Assembly (NCBI GenBank): GCA_008704415.1
Contig: VXIS01000238.1
Span: 1 to 64,000, forward strand
Origin: Sphaerosporella brunnea
Taxonomy: Eukaryota > Ascomycota > Pezizomycetes > Pezizales > Pyronemataceae
Direction: 5' to 3'
Length of the DNA stretch: 64,000 nucleotides
The notes under the pieces are model-generated. The model had not been told where the DNA came from. It was given only the letters and a program-made list of their open reading frames with translations, and made no database searches. Numbering within the stretch: the stretch's first letter is position 1; each line of letters starts with the position of its first letter. This document shows positions 9,767-21,741 of this stretch, piece after piece. Position numbers and translations under genes: made by a program.

Positions 9767-10246
9767 GGCTCTTCCGGGTCAAAATGTGCTACACGCCTTT
9801 ACTCTCTATGGAATGAGCTCAAACTTTCAAATATACGGCACGAAAGGACGCTCATTCCCCCTCTTTATTCAAATCTATCCCCTCGTGGATGGATGTTATG
9901 TGGGATGGCCCCGCGATGGGTCCTGTGGCTCTTCCGGATGAAAATGTGCTACACGCCTTTACTCGCTATGGAATGAGCTCAAAATTTCAGATATAGGGCA
10001 CGAAAGCACGCTCATTCTCCCTCTGTATTCAAATCAATCCCCGCATGGATGGATGTTATGTGGGATGGCCCCGCGAGGGGTCCCGTGGCTCTTCCGGGTC
10101 AAAATTTGCATCACGCCTTTACTCTCTATGGAATGAGCTCGAAATTTCAGATGTAGAGCAATAAAGGACGCTGATTCTCCCGCGTTATTCAAATCTATCC
10201 CCCCATGGATGCATGTTTTGTGGGATGGCCCCGTGGTCCTGTGGTT
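9767..10246 (+). repeat. Tandem array, 3 x 160 bp
   Basis: Units begin GGCTCTTCCGG at 9767, 9927 and 10087 and share ACGCCTTTACTC, TATGGAATGAGCTC and GTGGGATGGCCCCG. They are closely similar with scattered substitutions. The array fills much of the left half of the nested element. Confidence 0.93.
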
Positions 10247-10589
10247 CTTGAATGGAAGTCACACAACCGGTCGTCAAGAACACACTGGCACGCTCTGCCA
10301 AAGACGCTCAGCGGCGGTCCTAGACGGTTTGGGGTTTCGTCCTCACGCTGCCCACTCTGCTGGCCTGGATTTTGGTTCTGACTGCCGGTGCTGCCGCGCC
10401 TATCATGATATCCACGCGGCATTTTATGTAGCGTTCAGCGGTCGGATTTTTGCAGCCCGGGGTTTGCGAAGCGATGTGATGTTGTGCAGCATTGCATGCT
10501 GTAGAGGATTGGACGCCGTGGCATTTGATGGTGAGCTCATAGCCGGCACCCGCGCGTCATTGTTAGTTGTTTCTATTTCTCGTCGGGGG

Positions 10590-10750
10590 CGGTCTTGCAC
10601 AGGCTTTCGCCCGTGGTCTTGCTCAAGCCTCGCCGCCGGTCTTGCTCAGGCCATCGCTCGTGGTCTTGCTCAGTCCTCGCCGCCGGTCTGGCTCAGGCTT
10701 TCGCCCGTGGTCTTGCTCAATCCTCGCCGCCGGTCTGGCTCCAGCTCCAG
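10590..10750 (+). repeat. 47-bp minisatellite
   Basis: About 3.3 units built from TCGCCCGTGGTCTTGCTCA and CTCGCCGCCGGTCTGGCTCA. The related locus at 30390-30740 lacks it, so it probably expanded after the copies separated. Confidence 0.85.
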
Positions 10751-11011
10751 CCGGAGGACTAGGCCCCACCGGCCTCCGCCCTCTTAAGTAGCTGTGTTTC
10801 TGCCGCTCTGCTTGCTCCTTAGTTAGTCCCGTCTCCTGGTCATAATCAACATCTTTTGTATCCAACAGTCATCGCCACCATCGTGGCCACCAGCCATTGA
10901 TTTTCTGCGCCCGACGTCTGAATTCACCTTCTCGGTTGAAAGCAAGATCTCGGCAACTCTATATTTCACCAGATAGCGGTATGTTTCATAGTCGAGTAGA
11001 TGGGGTATCCT

Positions 11012-11560
11012 CCGCGCGCTCCAAAACTCCTTTATGCCTCACGCACAGGCTGTTCAACCGTTTCCCTATTGAGTTGCTGTATATAGAGCGCATTTACTAT
11101 CTCCTCAAGCTCTGTAATGTCAGCATGGCTCGCGCTGATGAGCCTATCCCGGTGCGCAGGGTCTAATCTGGCACGTAGTTGAGTAACTTGCAGTTTGATG
11201 ACAACTAGAGTTTTTATTCAGGGTCTCAGGGCCCAGTCGCAAGATACGTGCGTTGATGACGTGGAAATCTGCAGTGGAACGTTGCAGCTGCAGTTATGGT
11301 GCAGTCCCGGCGGCAAAGATAGAGATTTTTTGTTCTTCGGCGCATGTTGGCCCCCCATGATGCGCACCGCTCCCACTTCGAGTCCCAGTCCACCGAACTG
11401 AGGACCAGGTTTCCCAATCCTAGATCAATCGCGGACTGGATCGCTTCGGTGCTCTGTCAAGTACGGCCTTGACTGGACTATGGTAGACCATCCAGACCGA
11501 CCTGTAGACCGCCCCGGCCCGTTTTTTATTGTTTGAATCATATTGTATTCGGCCGCTGGC
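11012..11560 (-). repeat. Dispersed repeat family R1, copy 2, right part
   Basis: The minus strand encodes the same conserved tail as copies 1 and 3 (ASHADITELEEIVNALYIQQL). The segment TTTTTTGTTC...GCGCATGTTGGCCCC...ATGATGCGCACCGCTC matches 34060-34120 of copy 3. Confidence 0.65.
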
Positions 11561-11592
11561 GGCCATGACATATAGGACAAGAAGAGACTATG

Positions 11593-11870
11593 CTACCCCC
11601 TGCGGTAGTATGCCTTAGGCTTGCAGTGTTTGCGGAGCCATGCATCTCGGTCTGCTCGCTTGGCCAAAGTTATGCCTCGGCTGATATTGGCTAGAGAGGC
11701 GGTTGTGATAATGTCGCTCGTTGTCGGTGGGCTATGCTGGGTCGCCGCTTCCTTGGCGAGTTGGTCCGCCAGATCGTTGCCTAAAACGTCCTTGTGTCCG
11801 GGCCGGCCCCGGCCCGTGAGGAACACTGGGTGCGGGAATCGCACCGTATTTGCCACGTGGTGGTGAACAG
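11593..11870 (-). pseudogene. LINE fragment, RNase H end and downstream region
   Basis: The minus strand encodes GRPGHKDVLGNDLADQLAKE, then SLANISRGITLAKRADRDAW and LRKHCKPKAYYRRG to a stop. PGHK..GN..AD.LAKEA is the usual end of LINE RNase H, and the remainder parallels 985-1151. The copy is truncated on both sides. Confidence 0.7.
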
Positions 11871-12389
11871 CCGGGGACGGTGGATCGGCGCAGCCTGGGT
11901 GACGTGAAACTGAAGAGTCCAGCTTCCGTTGTCAGTAGTTAACCGCAACCATCCACTCTCATCGTCGCCAGTCAGGAAAAAAAATCACTTCAAGCCCACA
12001 CTTGTGAAGAAAGCGTAACCTGGGAGCTTCATGGACCTGCTCGCGGTGGCTGGTGGTCGCGCGTTCAGGTTAGATACCGATGACCGGTGGGACTGTGTGC
12101 CAGTCATCCACATCGTTGAGACTGATGCGAAGTTGAATGTTTGATACCAAGTCGCATTTCGCTGGATCCACATCGTAATCGCGCCGGTTGCCTGATAGCG
12201 GTTGACCAGGCGGCCAGTGAGTCTCCACATTTGCTGGGTATAGCGTGGCGCGTCTTGTTTACTGTAGGGCCCGTGGTATAACCTAGTCCATATCAAGCCG
12301 CTCTGTCTGTTCACATCACGAGTTTCAAGACGCGTGGCTATCTTAGGTGCTTGGACCCAGCGCGCTTGATAGTCACCTCCACCACCAGA

Positions 12390-13044
12390 CAGGGCTGTCA
12401 AAAGTCCGGCCAGTCCGGTTTTGAACGCGGCCTGAAACACCGTGATTGAAACGGGCTTTTGAAATCACGGCCCGTGTGGACCAGGCTTTTTGAACCGAGA
12501 CCCAGGCGCCTACGGGCAGCCGCCAGGCCCCGAAGAAGCCGGCGCCCGGCGGGCCCGCCCCGCCAGGCATCTGTAGTTTTTTGCTTACACATACATCAAG
12601 GAAAGAAACATGAACCCGAGATACAGATTCAACAACCTGAACAACATCCAGCTACCCCTCCATCTCCGCCGCCCGCTGTTCCAAGTGACTCTGAATACGC
12701 TCAACCTGATGAATTTGAGATCCCGCCCCATAGACCAGATCTTCCCTCGCTAGGATTTGAGGCATTCTATGGCGTGGATCGACCAGTCTTTTCATTGCGA
12801 TCGACGCTGTAGTTGCGCCGGAACGACCACCGAACGATGAGCGCTTTTAGTGGCTCCGTGTTCGGCACAATGACCAACCTGACCTTAATTCTTTGCTACC
12901 AGGCACCGGCCGGCACCTATCAGATATCCAGCTTTTTGTTATGCCTGCCCGAACCTGTCGGGCCTGCCACATCACCGGCCCGACCAGACCCACTCCGTGG
13001 GGCCCCGTTTGACCTGGCGGCAGGCCGGACTAATGACAGCCCTG
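12390..13044 (+). mobile_element. hAT-like miniature element, copy B (655 bp)
   Basis: Ends are CAGGGCTGTCAAAAGTCCGG and ...GGCCGGACTAATGACAGCCCTG. The exact 8-bp duplication is CCACCAGA (12382-12389 and 13045-13052). Confidence 0.93.
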
Positions 13045-13080
13045 CCACCAGACGAGGGAGAAGAAAGATCTTGTACTACT

Positions 13081-13912
13081 CAGGACTGTCAAAGGTCCGG
13101 CCACTCCGGCTTCCAGTCAGGCCTGGACCGGACTTATTGAAACGGGCTTTTCAAATTTCGGCCTGTTTGGACGAGGCTTTTTCGATCGACACCCAGGCGC
13201 CTGCGGGCATACGCCAGGTCCAAAAAGACCCGCCGCCCGGCGGGCCCCCCAGGCATCTGTACTGTTTTTGCTTACACTTATATCAAGAAAAGGAAAGTGA
13301 ACATGAGATACAGATCCAACGTGATGGCGCTCAATCTACCCATCAATCTTCGCCGCCTGCAGTTCCGAGTCACTCGGATCCGATGAATTTCGAACTCGCC
13401 CGATACACAAGATCTTCCCTCCTATCACTGAGGTACAACACGGAGTCGGAATACTGCAGCGCTTAAGTCATAGTGTTCATGGCAGCGCTTCTGCCACGCT
13501 CAGTCAGTCTCGGAATCTTTTGGGTTCTGAGCAAAACGTCCGCCGTATTCTTCCGCCTCTCCTGCGACCAGTATATTCTAGGGATTTATGAGCAAACCGC
13601 CAGCAGTTCCACTCTGCATTCTTTCCGCTCGTCTCCGAACTGTTGGTTTTGGGCTGGATCGGCAAGTCAATTGATTGTGATCGACGCTTTAGCTGCTGCT
13701 AAACGACCGACCGCCTTTAGTGGCCTTGACTTCGGCTCCTTGACCGAACCGATCTTGACTGGGGATACCCGGCGCCCGCCGGCACCTATCAAATATCCAG
13801 ACTTTTTTCCACCGGCCCGAATCTATCAGGCTTTCCGCATCATCGGCGAGACCTGACCCGCTTCGCGGGGCCCGGTGTGCCCTGGCGGCTGGCCGGACTA
13901 TTGATGGCCCTG
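13081..13912 (+). mobile_element. hAT-like miniature element, copy D (832 bp), decayed
   Basis: Ends are CAGGACTGTCAAAGGTCCGG and ...GGCCGGACTATTGATGGCCCTG. The flanks are GTACTACT (13073-13080) and GTGCTGCT (13913-13920), an 8-bp duplication with two G/A differences. It lies 36 bp from copy B and is more diverged, so it is probably older. Confidence 0.82.
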
Positions 13913-13934
13913 GTGCTGCTCCCTTGCCGTTCAT

Positions 13935-14496
13935 CGTGGCGCGTGGCAGTCCGCACTGTGGCGAAATGCCGCGCTCTCGCCTCCCCTTTCCACACGCACG
14001 GGGTTTCAGTGCCGGCCTCCAACTCCTATGAGTGATGTGGCGAGACGTTGTATGGGATATCTGCGGTGGAGGAGATAAATCCCTTCCAGCTACTGGAACA
14101 CAGCGATGGACATGGTGAGAGTTGCTGGTACGGAAGCCCAGCCTTGCCTGTGGCCTGACGGATGGATGGTTAGAGACGGCGATACGATGATAGCGGAGTG
14201 ATGATATTACGCGATTGCACGCAGATGAGATGCGAGTGATACGTGTAGGAGTGACGGCACCAACGAGAGAAAGCGATGTGGTAGTAACGATGACGATGTG
14301 AGTTATGTGTAGCTGATTGAGAGAAGGAACCCCTTCTCAAGCCTATCTATCCGCAAACAAACAGACGAACCCTAACAGCCCCAAGAACCCTAAGACCCGC
14401 ACAAGACACAGGAACCATCTATCACTCAGCTGCCGGAGGCAGAGCCTCCTCCACCCAACGATACGCTGGGCAGGACATTACGCGACGATCACAAGT
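13935..14496. other. No recognised gene; telomere-like motifs
   Basis: Contains CCCTAA at 14370-14375 and 14388-14393 just before the minisatellite. Looser GAGTGAT-containing copies of the minisatellite unit appear from about 14190. No ORF is convincing. Confidence 0.4.
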
Positions 14497-14760
14497 GAGT
14501 GATGGGCTGTGCCAGCCATTGGCCCAAGATTACACGCGAGTGATGATCTGTGCCAGCCATTACGCCAAGATTGCATGCGAGTGATGGGCTGTGCCATCCA
14601 TTACGGGCGAGTGATGAGCTGTGTCATCCGTTCCGCCAAGATTACATGCGAGTGATGAGCTGTGCGATCCGTTACGCCATGATTGCGTGCGAGTGATGGA
14701 CTGTGCCATCAATTACGCCAAGATGACGCCAAGATAACTCCAAGATTACATGAGTGATGT
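14497..14760 (+). repeat. 41-bp minisatellite, array 1
   Basis: About six units begin GAGTGATG and contain CTGTGCCAKCCATTACGCC and AAGATTRCATGC. One unit is shortened and the last is followed by extra CCAAGAT repeats. Same family as the array at 21385-21722. Confidence 0.9.
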
Positions 14761-16400
14761 CGCAGGGAGTGATTTCGGAAATCTGCGGTGGAGATGATAA
14801 ATGTCTTCCAGCCACTGCAACATGGGTCGCGACTGATGGCTCGTGCTGGAAATGGGTAAATGGTACCCCGCACTGAACGCGCGATCGCCAGTAAAGTGCT
14901 ACACGACCTTTCTTGTTCTCCACCAGTATTCGATGCTCGTGTGCAGGATTTCCATCTATACCATGCTAGGGGTGCGGGCGCTGCACAACCTGCCACAGCA
15001 TGTTCACCACAAGCGTGAAGCTCACATTCAGACTGCCGTTTTGAGAACCGGTCGTTACAGTTTGCACGAGTCCATCCTGTCGCAGTCAAGCAGTACCTTG
15101 ATGAACGCGAAACTACGTGCCCAAAATCGTGCACAACACCACCACGGTCATTACGGCTCTGTGCGAACACTGCAGCTTTATAAATGACTCCCTTTGCTTG
15201 TTCAAATGACGCCGCATGCGTGGATACATTGCGCGCCACTCACAACCTGTTCGTTGCCCAATTAGTACAATGTGCAGCTTCAACAACAGCCATTCACCGG
15301 TGTAAAGACAGTGGTCATCGATTCAAAGCGACATTAATATCGTGGCTCCGCCAGTGCGTGCCATCACCATAATACGAAACCGAGATCCTTTGCCACCCGT
15401 CGCTTCAACACGCACAGAGCATTCTTTTACCGCGCGCGAGGTATAAAATAGTCTTGTATTGCTCCACGCTATAATCCAAGAGCCAAAGTCCCTGTCCCAG
15501 CCATTGAGGTGTTGTGGGCATGCGTCAGGCTTTCCGCACTAGCGGAGCCTGATTCCTTCCACGACAGCAAATGGATGCGGGAGGGACACTCCCTCCATTG
15601 AGCGCGTGGCAGGCGCTCCTTTTGTCATCGACGGTCCGGGGCTCTAATTCCGTCACTACGCTGTTGAAACACAGGAGCACTGGGAATTAGACATTTAGGG
15701 ACCGATTTCTGAACATCTTTATGCCAACAATGATGCCCAATCGAATGGCACGGCCACAACTGCTCAGCATTCGGGAATGGTGCCTGGCTGGAATGGTGGT
15801 AGTTACGTTGAAGCGCACACGAGCAGGTACTGTCTCTTTGGAAACTGAAAGCAGAGGCACAACCTGACGGATACATGGCAGGAGCTTGAAGATCCTGTCC
15901 AGTCGCGCAGTCCTAGTGTTCGTCAACCTGCCATACGCGCGTTAGCATTCGCGACCCTAAGTCTACAAGCTCACCATTGGCATTAGGCGACGGAATTTTA
16001 ACATTGATGATGCGCATTCGGGGGCCAAGCCGTTGCTCTTCTCCCATAATTAAGTAAGGTCCTCGCATTGGTGTCAAGTTCGAGCCCCGGTTCAAGCTTC
16101 CCTCCAGTCAGACTGACTGCATTGGCGTGAACCGCCCTCCCCCCCCCCCCCCCCAACGGAAATACGTCATGTCAGGGTTGGGCCAACAGGCGAGCGTACG
16201 CCCTGGGTGCAAGGTCATCTCGCCGGCTGCCACAGTAGGCAACTCAGTGTCGCATGCTTTGCTAGTATTCGTGAGGATATATTGGCCCATGGCTTCGTGT
16301 TGAGGCCCTTGGGGGTTGTATGGAGTGCTTGGTAGTGCCCCCTGAGGGTTGACCGCCTGCGAAGGTGACAACAACAAGACCTTCTTACTGCCACCTCCTG
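14761..16400. other. No recognised gene; poly-C tract
   Basis: Only short ORFs, none with a motif. A run of 17 C lies at about 16138-16154. Confidence 0.4.
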
Positions 16401-19400
16401 ATCGATCGTCGACTTGAATGCATCCCTATCCTATCACCCCCTCGAGCCCTCGCGTGCGCCTTCCTGTTCAGACCGAGCGTCAACACTTCGCGCTTTCGCT
16501 TCTTCAGTTTTTCAGCGGTGAGCTCTCGCTTTCGGGTTTCCTTTGCGCTTCGCCGGCGGATGCAGCGTCATCTCAGATCAGATCTTCTCGTTACCTTGGT
16601 ATGACGCCTCGCCGGTTATCGTGGTCGCCGGTTTTTATGAGCGGCGATGATTTTTCGACTTCCCGGATTGTTCTACATCAGTCAGATAGTATGCGGCCAA
16701 ACGTGGCCATGACGTATCTAAGAGAGACGAGACTGCGCTACCCCTTTCGCAACGCCAACTACGATGGTCGACGCCCTTCTCAAGAAAGAGACAAGAGAAG
16801 GCAGGGAATACCGTGAGACGATGCCTTCACCGGGCCAGGCCCCAACTTTTGTAGTGCATAGGGAAGCCATTAGAGCCTGCTTGGACGCATCAATTCCCCA
16901 AAAGAGAGCAGGTTGCCGTAGCGCCCCATTGGTTTTGTCCCTTTCGTTTGTGCGTTTTTGCCCGATACAATGTTCCTCATTTTACCTTCTTGCAAAACCT
17001 GAAGAGGTGGGCGCGGGCTTTGACTCCTCCACTGCCGCGACACCACACCTATCACCTCCCCTGCGGCCGGTATGTTGTAGCGATGGGGCTTTCCGAAGCC
17101 ACAGCTGGAGAACGTGGAAAGACACCGCTTTCTCCTGCCGGTGAGCGAGAGAGTGTACTGCTTTGGCAAGCTGGTCGGGTCGCGACATCCCAGTGGCCAG
17201 GGACCTATCGCCGCTTCCCCTCCGACCCGTGGGCTTGCAGTAAAGCTTGCGTCTGCGCAATCTGTGGCCACATGCGCTGCACCGGCCTGGGCATGTCTTG
17301 CTGAAGCTGGTTCAGCGCCGGACCCGGTAGGGAGGTCTGGAACTACAGCGCTGGGGAGCGCAATGTCAAGCCCTGTAGCGAGGAGGAAGAGCTCTGCGCG
17401 TAGACCTCCTTGTTGTTCCCGATGTAGGGTGCCGCATTCCACTCTCCGCCCGGTGCAGCATCTTGCTGGGTCACGGCTGCATAGATACAGCGGCCCTCCT
17501 GGACTCTGCATGCATCCAGGGAGATGGTGATCGCATCGCCAGCAGGCGTCCGGTGCATTGCGATGACAGCAAGAGCTGCGTCCTTGGGAACGACGACGAC
17601 CGGCCCGCACGGTTGGGTAGTACTGGTGCAACCTGGATCCGCCTGACGGTTTCCGGCTACGAAACGAAACCTTCCAGCGAGAGGCCGGGCTGGAGCCTCA
17701 GTCCTTGATCATGCACACGTTGCCACGGTATAACGGTGATAAAGACATCATTAAGTGGCACGCCGACAACGCGGCGTGTGTGCCAGGCCGTGTGATTGTG
17801 ATCCGTCAAGACTGCCCCAGCGTCCTGTGCAGAGCAGCTATGTCTGGTATTGAACTGGTCGTCATGGATCCAGGTGTTCAGTTTGGCTGCTCTCATGGTG
17901 ACCGCTAGTTCAAGCAGCTTGCCCAGGACAGACATCGCTGAGCCTTGGAGTAGTCGTCCTTCCCACGTTTGGTGATGATGACATCAGTGCCGTGCCGCAT
18001 GACCGTGGCTGGTGGCAATGGCACAAGCATGCGGACGAAGGCCGTGATACCTGCCCGGTGTCAGTTCCACACTCGCCTCACGGCCGGTGGCCCTAGCCTG
18101 TCAGGCGCGCTGCAGAAATGGAGCAATGAGGCCAGCATGCCTGCGCAACTTCTTTCTCCTCAAGCGTGGCATCATAGGCCAGGTGAGATGATTCTCTGGC
18201 CGCCCAGTCGTGCATTACTCACTGCGCGGTCGGCGGTGCCCTGCCGATCGCGATAAGCCCTTGTGACCGCTGAGGATCCGTCGGCGTTGGTCTATGTATT
18301 TAGTCGACAGGCGCTTAGATTGGACAGAGATGCGCTGGAGTTTGACGTGCTCCGGCAGTACGGCTGCCAGAGTGTCGGTTGTCCAGGAGGCATTGTCATC
18401 CATGCGACTGGTGGGATTCGACTGTTCCGAAGTTGCCCGATGCACAACGCTGCTGGATCGGCCAGCCTGCTAGGGGGGAATGATGTCAAGTTGCCGTGTA
18501 GTGACGGCCTCAAGGAGCTGATCTGTCTCGATCTGGGTGCAGTTATCCGCTCAACCGCCCTGCGTGTGACACCCCCAGTGACGCAGGGCATGCGTGTCCG
18601 TTCTCGTATTCAGTAGGCTGTAGTTGAAACCCGTGGGTGCACTGTGCATGGCATCGCGATCCACTCATGCCGTGGCTCCTGTCACTCCCGTCGTGAAGCC
18701 AATGGTATGGCACCTGTTGTGGCGCTTGTTTTTGTCCAGAAGTGGTTGATTATCTACGTAGGTGGATAGCGCGCTATAGTGCCATGGTTGGTGGTCCTCA
18801 CGGGCGGTTATCAGTGGCTGCAGGCCTGGTTGGTCGTTGCTGTGTCACAAATGCCGGGCATTCGGTGGCGGAATCACCCCCATTTGAGATGTCACTGTTT
18901 TTTCCACGGGGCGGCATTGTTCTCAACGGTTTCCAAACCTGCCGCTGGTCCAAAGTCCGGGGTTACTTTGTTCGTCGTGTTAATTGACGTGAGCTACACC
19001 ACCTGTTCTGGAACTGTTGCTGGGGATTGAAGAATGAGTGATCAGCATAATTGTTGCTTCACAGGGCCTTTTCCATACCAAGAGTCGATCCGCAGCAACA
19101 CCCTTGATATAAGATCCTTCGATCGCGAGAGATGAGGCCACGGCGTGTGCAGCACATGTTTCGCCATATGACAGTCTGCTTCTGGTGGTAACACACCGCT
19201 GCGACACTTGTTTCCACGCCATATACAGTGTGCGTTGCATCGACTGGTTTATCAGCTGTGTCGCCAGGCATTCACGACCCTGGGGAGTCCTTGACGCAAG
19301 GCCACGCTAGACTCCGCGGAGCATCAATGGTGAAGGTTCAGATCCCCTGGTGTTCATTGTTAGTCGCCGTATTGAGCGCATTTCCTCATTCCACCTCAGG

Positions 19401-20698
19401 CAGGCCGTGTAGCAACACCTACACGCGGGCGTGTCAATCCGAGCGTCGATGCCCGCAGTGCGCTTTGGTTGTACACATGCCGTACCAGCGCCACCAGCCA
19501 GAAAGCGACTTCGCAGCTCATTGTGCACGGGCCAGTTTTTTGAAAGGTCAGACGAGGTTCCGCAATTGTCTAGCAACCGAATGAATGTGTGATTCGTCGG
19601 CAGTTTACACTGCATCGCCTATGCTGCCTGTTTGATATGAAGGAGTGGCACCCGGGCGGTGTCCAGTTGTCGTGACAACCTGCGAGGATGAAATCTCGAT
19701 TGGGCGCTTCATCCATGTAAGTCCCATTGTTCGCAACCCTCCACAAAGGAGTCCAGACGACAAAATCGATGCTTTGCTGTCCCGATTGCTGAACGGTGTT
19801 TCCCCGCCATCCTCAGTGTTTCGAGTGACACCGCAAACTCGAGCTTTCGGGAGCCAAAGCGCGGCACAAATAACGGCTGCATAACCACCAATCTTCACCG
19901 CCTACCAACCGCAGCGGCGGTGATAGCAGGTCCCCTGCACAATTGCGGTGTCGGCCAACGCGACGGTACAAGAGGGTGTGAAGATGTGAACCGGCAGCGG
20001 CTGTTCGGAAGATGCATCGTAAAAAGACGGTGTGTACACCCTGGATTGTCTCGACCGGACCTCGGTATCAGGCTTGCGTACGGAAGGCAGTGAAGGGCGG
20101 CACTCACAACCGTTCAGCTGTATACTCTTGTGATGTATTTTGGTGCTCTTTTGACACTTCACATATGTCTAGCCGTGCGCCGTAATATCCTCCGGCTAGC
20201 TTGGATAGTTCTCGAGATTTCAACGCTGTTTGACTACATCAATACGCGCACCGCTCACCGTGGGAACCGTTTGTTGTTTGCTGTATCTTGTAGCTTTGGC
20301 AACTATCCCCATGCCGACCGCACCGCAAAACCAACAGGTCCGAGTCCTCCTTGCGGGTTTCGTACGCGCGGTAACACCTATTCCCGTGGAGCGCCCAATA
20401 CACAATGCAGGGCAGGTGGAGTTGCTTACAGCTCAGGGCAGGGGTCACTGCCGGCTACTTTGCTTTACCTGCTTGGTTGGCGTTTCCGCACCAGGTTGGT
20501 TATACCGCCCAGGTATTCGCACTATCAGCTCCATCGCCCAGATTCCAATGATCCCAGTTGCAAAAGGCACCACCCCCCCCCCCCCGTTGGACAGGGCAGG
20601 ATCTGCCAATGTCTTTAATGCATAATCATCTAAGTTCAGCGGGCGAACGGTGACACCCATGCCGTCACGATAACGCTTCTTGCCCTTCACGAACGAAG
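16401..20698. other. Long stretch with no recognised gene
   Basis: Longest frames are minus 16870-17631 (253 codons), plus 18263-18616 and plus 20130-20618. Their composition looks like chance ORFs in a GC-rich region and none shows a domain motif. A C-run lies at about 20573-20585. Decayed repeats are likely but I cannot name them. Confidence 0.4.
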
Positions 20699-20977
20699 AT
20701 GGACAACGAGAGCCACGCACAGGACGAAAACAGTTCGATAGCGCCACCTGGCTTGAGGGTCGGCGCAAGGGCGGAAGATCAGTCACGCCAGCGTAACAAA
20801 CAGAGTCATCGACGCCCGAAGCATGCGACACCGCTTCGGTATGCGGACAGCATCAAAGCGGTGAATGCCTTGCTCACCGAGAGACATATCGTGGCGGGTG
20901 AGATCTCTTCGCGCCAGAAACGAGTAAAAAATTACGAACAGGATGTTTCCGGGGTTGAGATTCTGCTCTTGTGGTAA
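20699..20977 (+). CDS. Hypothetical small protein (92 aa)
   Basis: It opens with ATG and encodes a charged product rich in Arg, Gln and Ser near its start (MDNESHAQDENSSIAPPG). The C-terminal half has heptad-like spacing (IKAVNALLTERHIVAGEISS), perhaps a helix. No domain was recognised, and it may be a chance ORF or an exon. Confidence 0.25.
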   Translation: MDNESHAQDENSSIAPPGLRVGARAEDQSRQRNKQSHRRPKHATPLRYADSIKAVNALLTERHIVAGEISSRQKRVKNYEQDVSGVEILLLW

Positions 20978-21384
20978 TCACAGCATTGTGGCCGGCGAGT
21001 GTGGCCTGTCGGTGAGAGGTTGGGTGTCGGGCCTGCGTGCTCTATTTGCGGGATGAAGTACGCCGGTCGCCGGGTTGGGGGGGAGGGGGTAGGAATGCAG
21101 CTGTGTTGGATTCTCCATGGCAACAACCCATCCTACCGCTGAAAGACGGGAGGTGACGGGCGGGTCAAACAACGAACACCACCGCAGAGTGGAACGTGCC
21201 AATCACCATGCTCGCTGCACTGATCCTAGGTGATGTGTTTTTGTATGGGCGACGGTAGTTCGTTTGCCGAACTTTTCTTGTGCATAACCTCAGAGATTTC
21301 GGGACCACGTCACAGTGCAATCAACCAGCACAGAGCACAACGAAGAGTATGGTTAGGTTGGAGACGACGTTGAGATGGTACACG

Positions 21385-21722
21385 AGTGCTGAGATGTGAA
21401 AGCCATTACACCAACATTACGCCAAGATTACGCCCAGAAGGCATGCGAGTGACGATATGTGAAAGCCATTACACCAAGATTACATGCGAGTGACGATATG
21501 TGAAAGCCATCACGCCAAGAAGGCATGTGAGGGACGATATGTGACAGCCATCACGCCACGATTCCGCCAAGAAGGCATGCGAGTGAAGATATGTGAAAGC
21601 CATTATGCCAAGATTACGCCAATCGATAATGCGCGTGATGAGCTGTGCACGACATGACGCCAAGGCTCCCCAACATTACATGCGGGCGATCAGCTGTGCA
21701 AGACATTATGCACCAAGATAAC
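21385..21722 (+). repeat. 41-bp minisatellite, array 2
   Basis: Units of GAGTGACGATATGTGAAAGC plus CATTACACCAAGATTACATGC, with variants carrying AAGAAGGCATGC. It is the same 41-bp family as 14497-14760. It ends directly beside a telomere-like repeat. Confidence 0.9.
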
Positions 21723-21726
21723 ACCA

Positions 21727-21741
21727 CCCTAACCCTAACCC
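21727..21741. repeat. Interstitial telomere-like repeat
   Basis: CCCTAACCCTAACCC is two and a half units of the usual fungal telomere repeat (TTAGGG on the other strand). Confidence 0.85.

Larger units (their letters stand above)
9652..11011. mobile_element. Nested inverted-repeat element of about 1.36 kb
   Basis: About 70 bp at the left end (AGGTTGATGTACCACATCTA...) matches the reverse complement of the right end (...TAGATGGGGTATCCT) with scattered mismatches; both contain CTCTATATTTCA.CAGATAGCGG. The surrounding R1 repeat continues on both sides as in undisturbed copies, so this is an insertion. Possible short target duplications are CCGCCC and CCGCGC. No transposase ORF was found. The right half (10380-10960) has a relative at 30390-30740. 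Boundaries are good to a few bases. Confidence 0.6.
11985..13934 (-). pseudogene. Unidentified ORF broken by two miniature elements
   Basis: From an ATG at 13934 the minus strand reads MNGKGVVQDLSSPSSGGGGD, YQARWVQAPKIATRL... to a stop at 11985. This holds only if copies D (13081-13912) and B (12390-13044) and one copy of each target duplication are removed: 14 + 28 nt join the frame that starts TCTGGTGG at 12389. The fused product would be about 150 residues, ending ...MKLPGYAFFTSVGLK, and the same frame stays open past the TGA for some 60 more codons. No family is recognised. That two insertions remove cleanly in frame supports a real former gene. Confidence 0.45.

Noticed and set aside
16870..17631. 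253-codon ORF on the minus strand
   Set aside because: The product is Cys/Arg/Pro-rich with no motif, and other frames over it are similarly open. It is best explained by GC-rich sequence.
20230..20625. Possible secreted protein with an N-terminal hydrophobic run
   Set aside because: There is no ATG at the start, the frame crosses a C-run and no homologue is recognised.
14497..21722. CRISPR-like array from the 41-bp repeats
   Set aside because: Units are contiguous with no unique spacers, no cas genes are near, and the genome is eukaryotic. It is a minisatellite.
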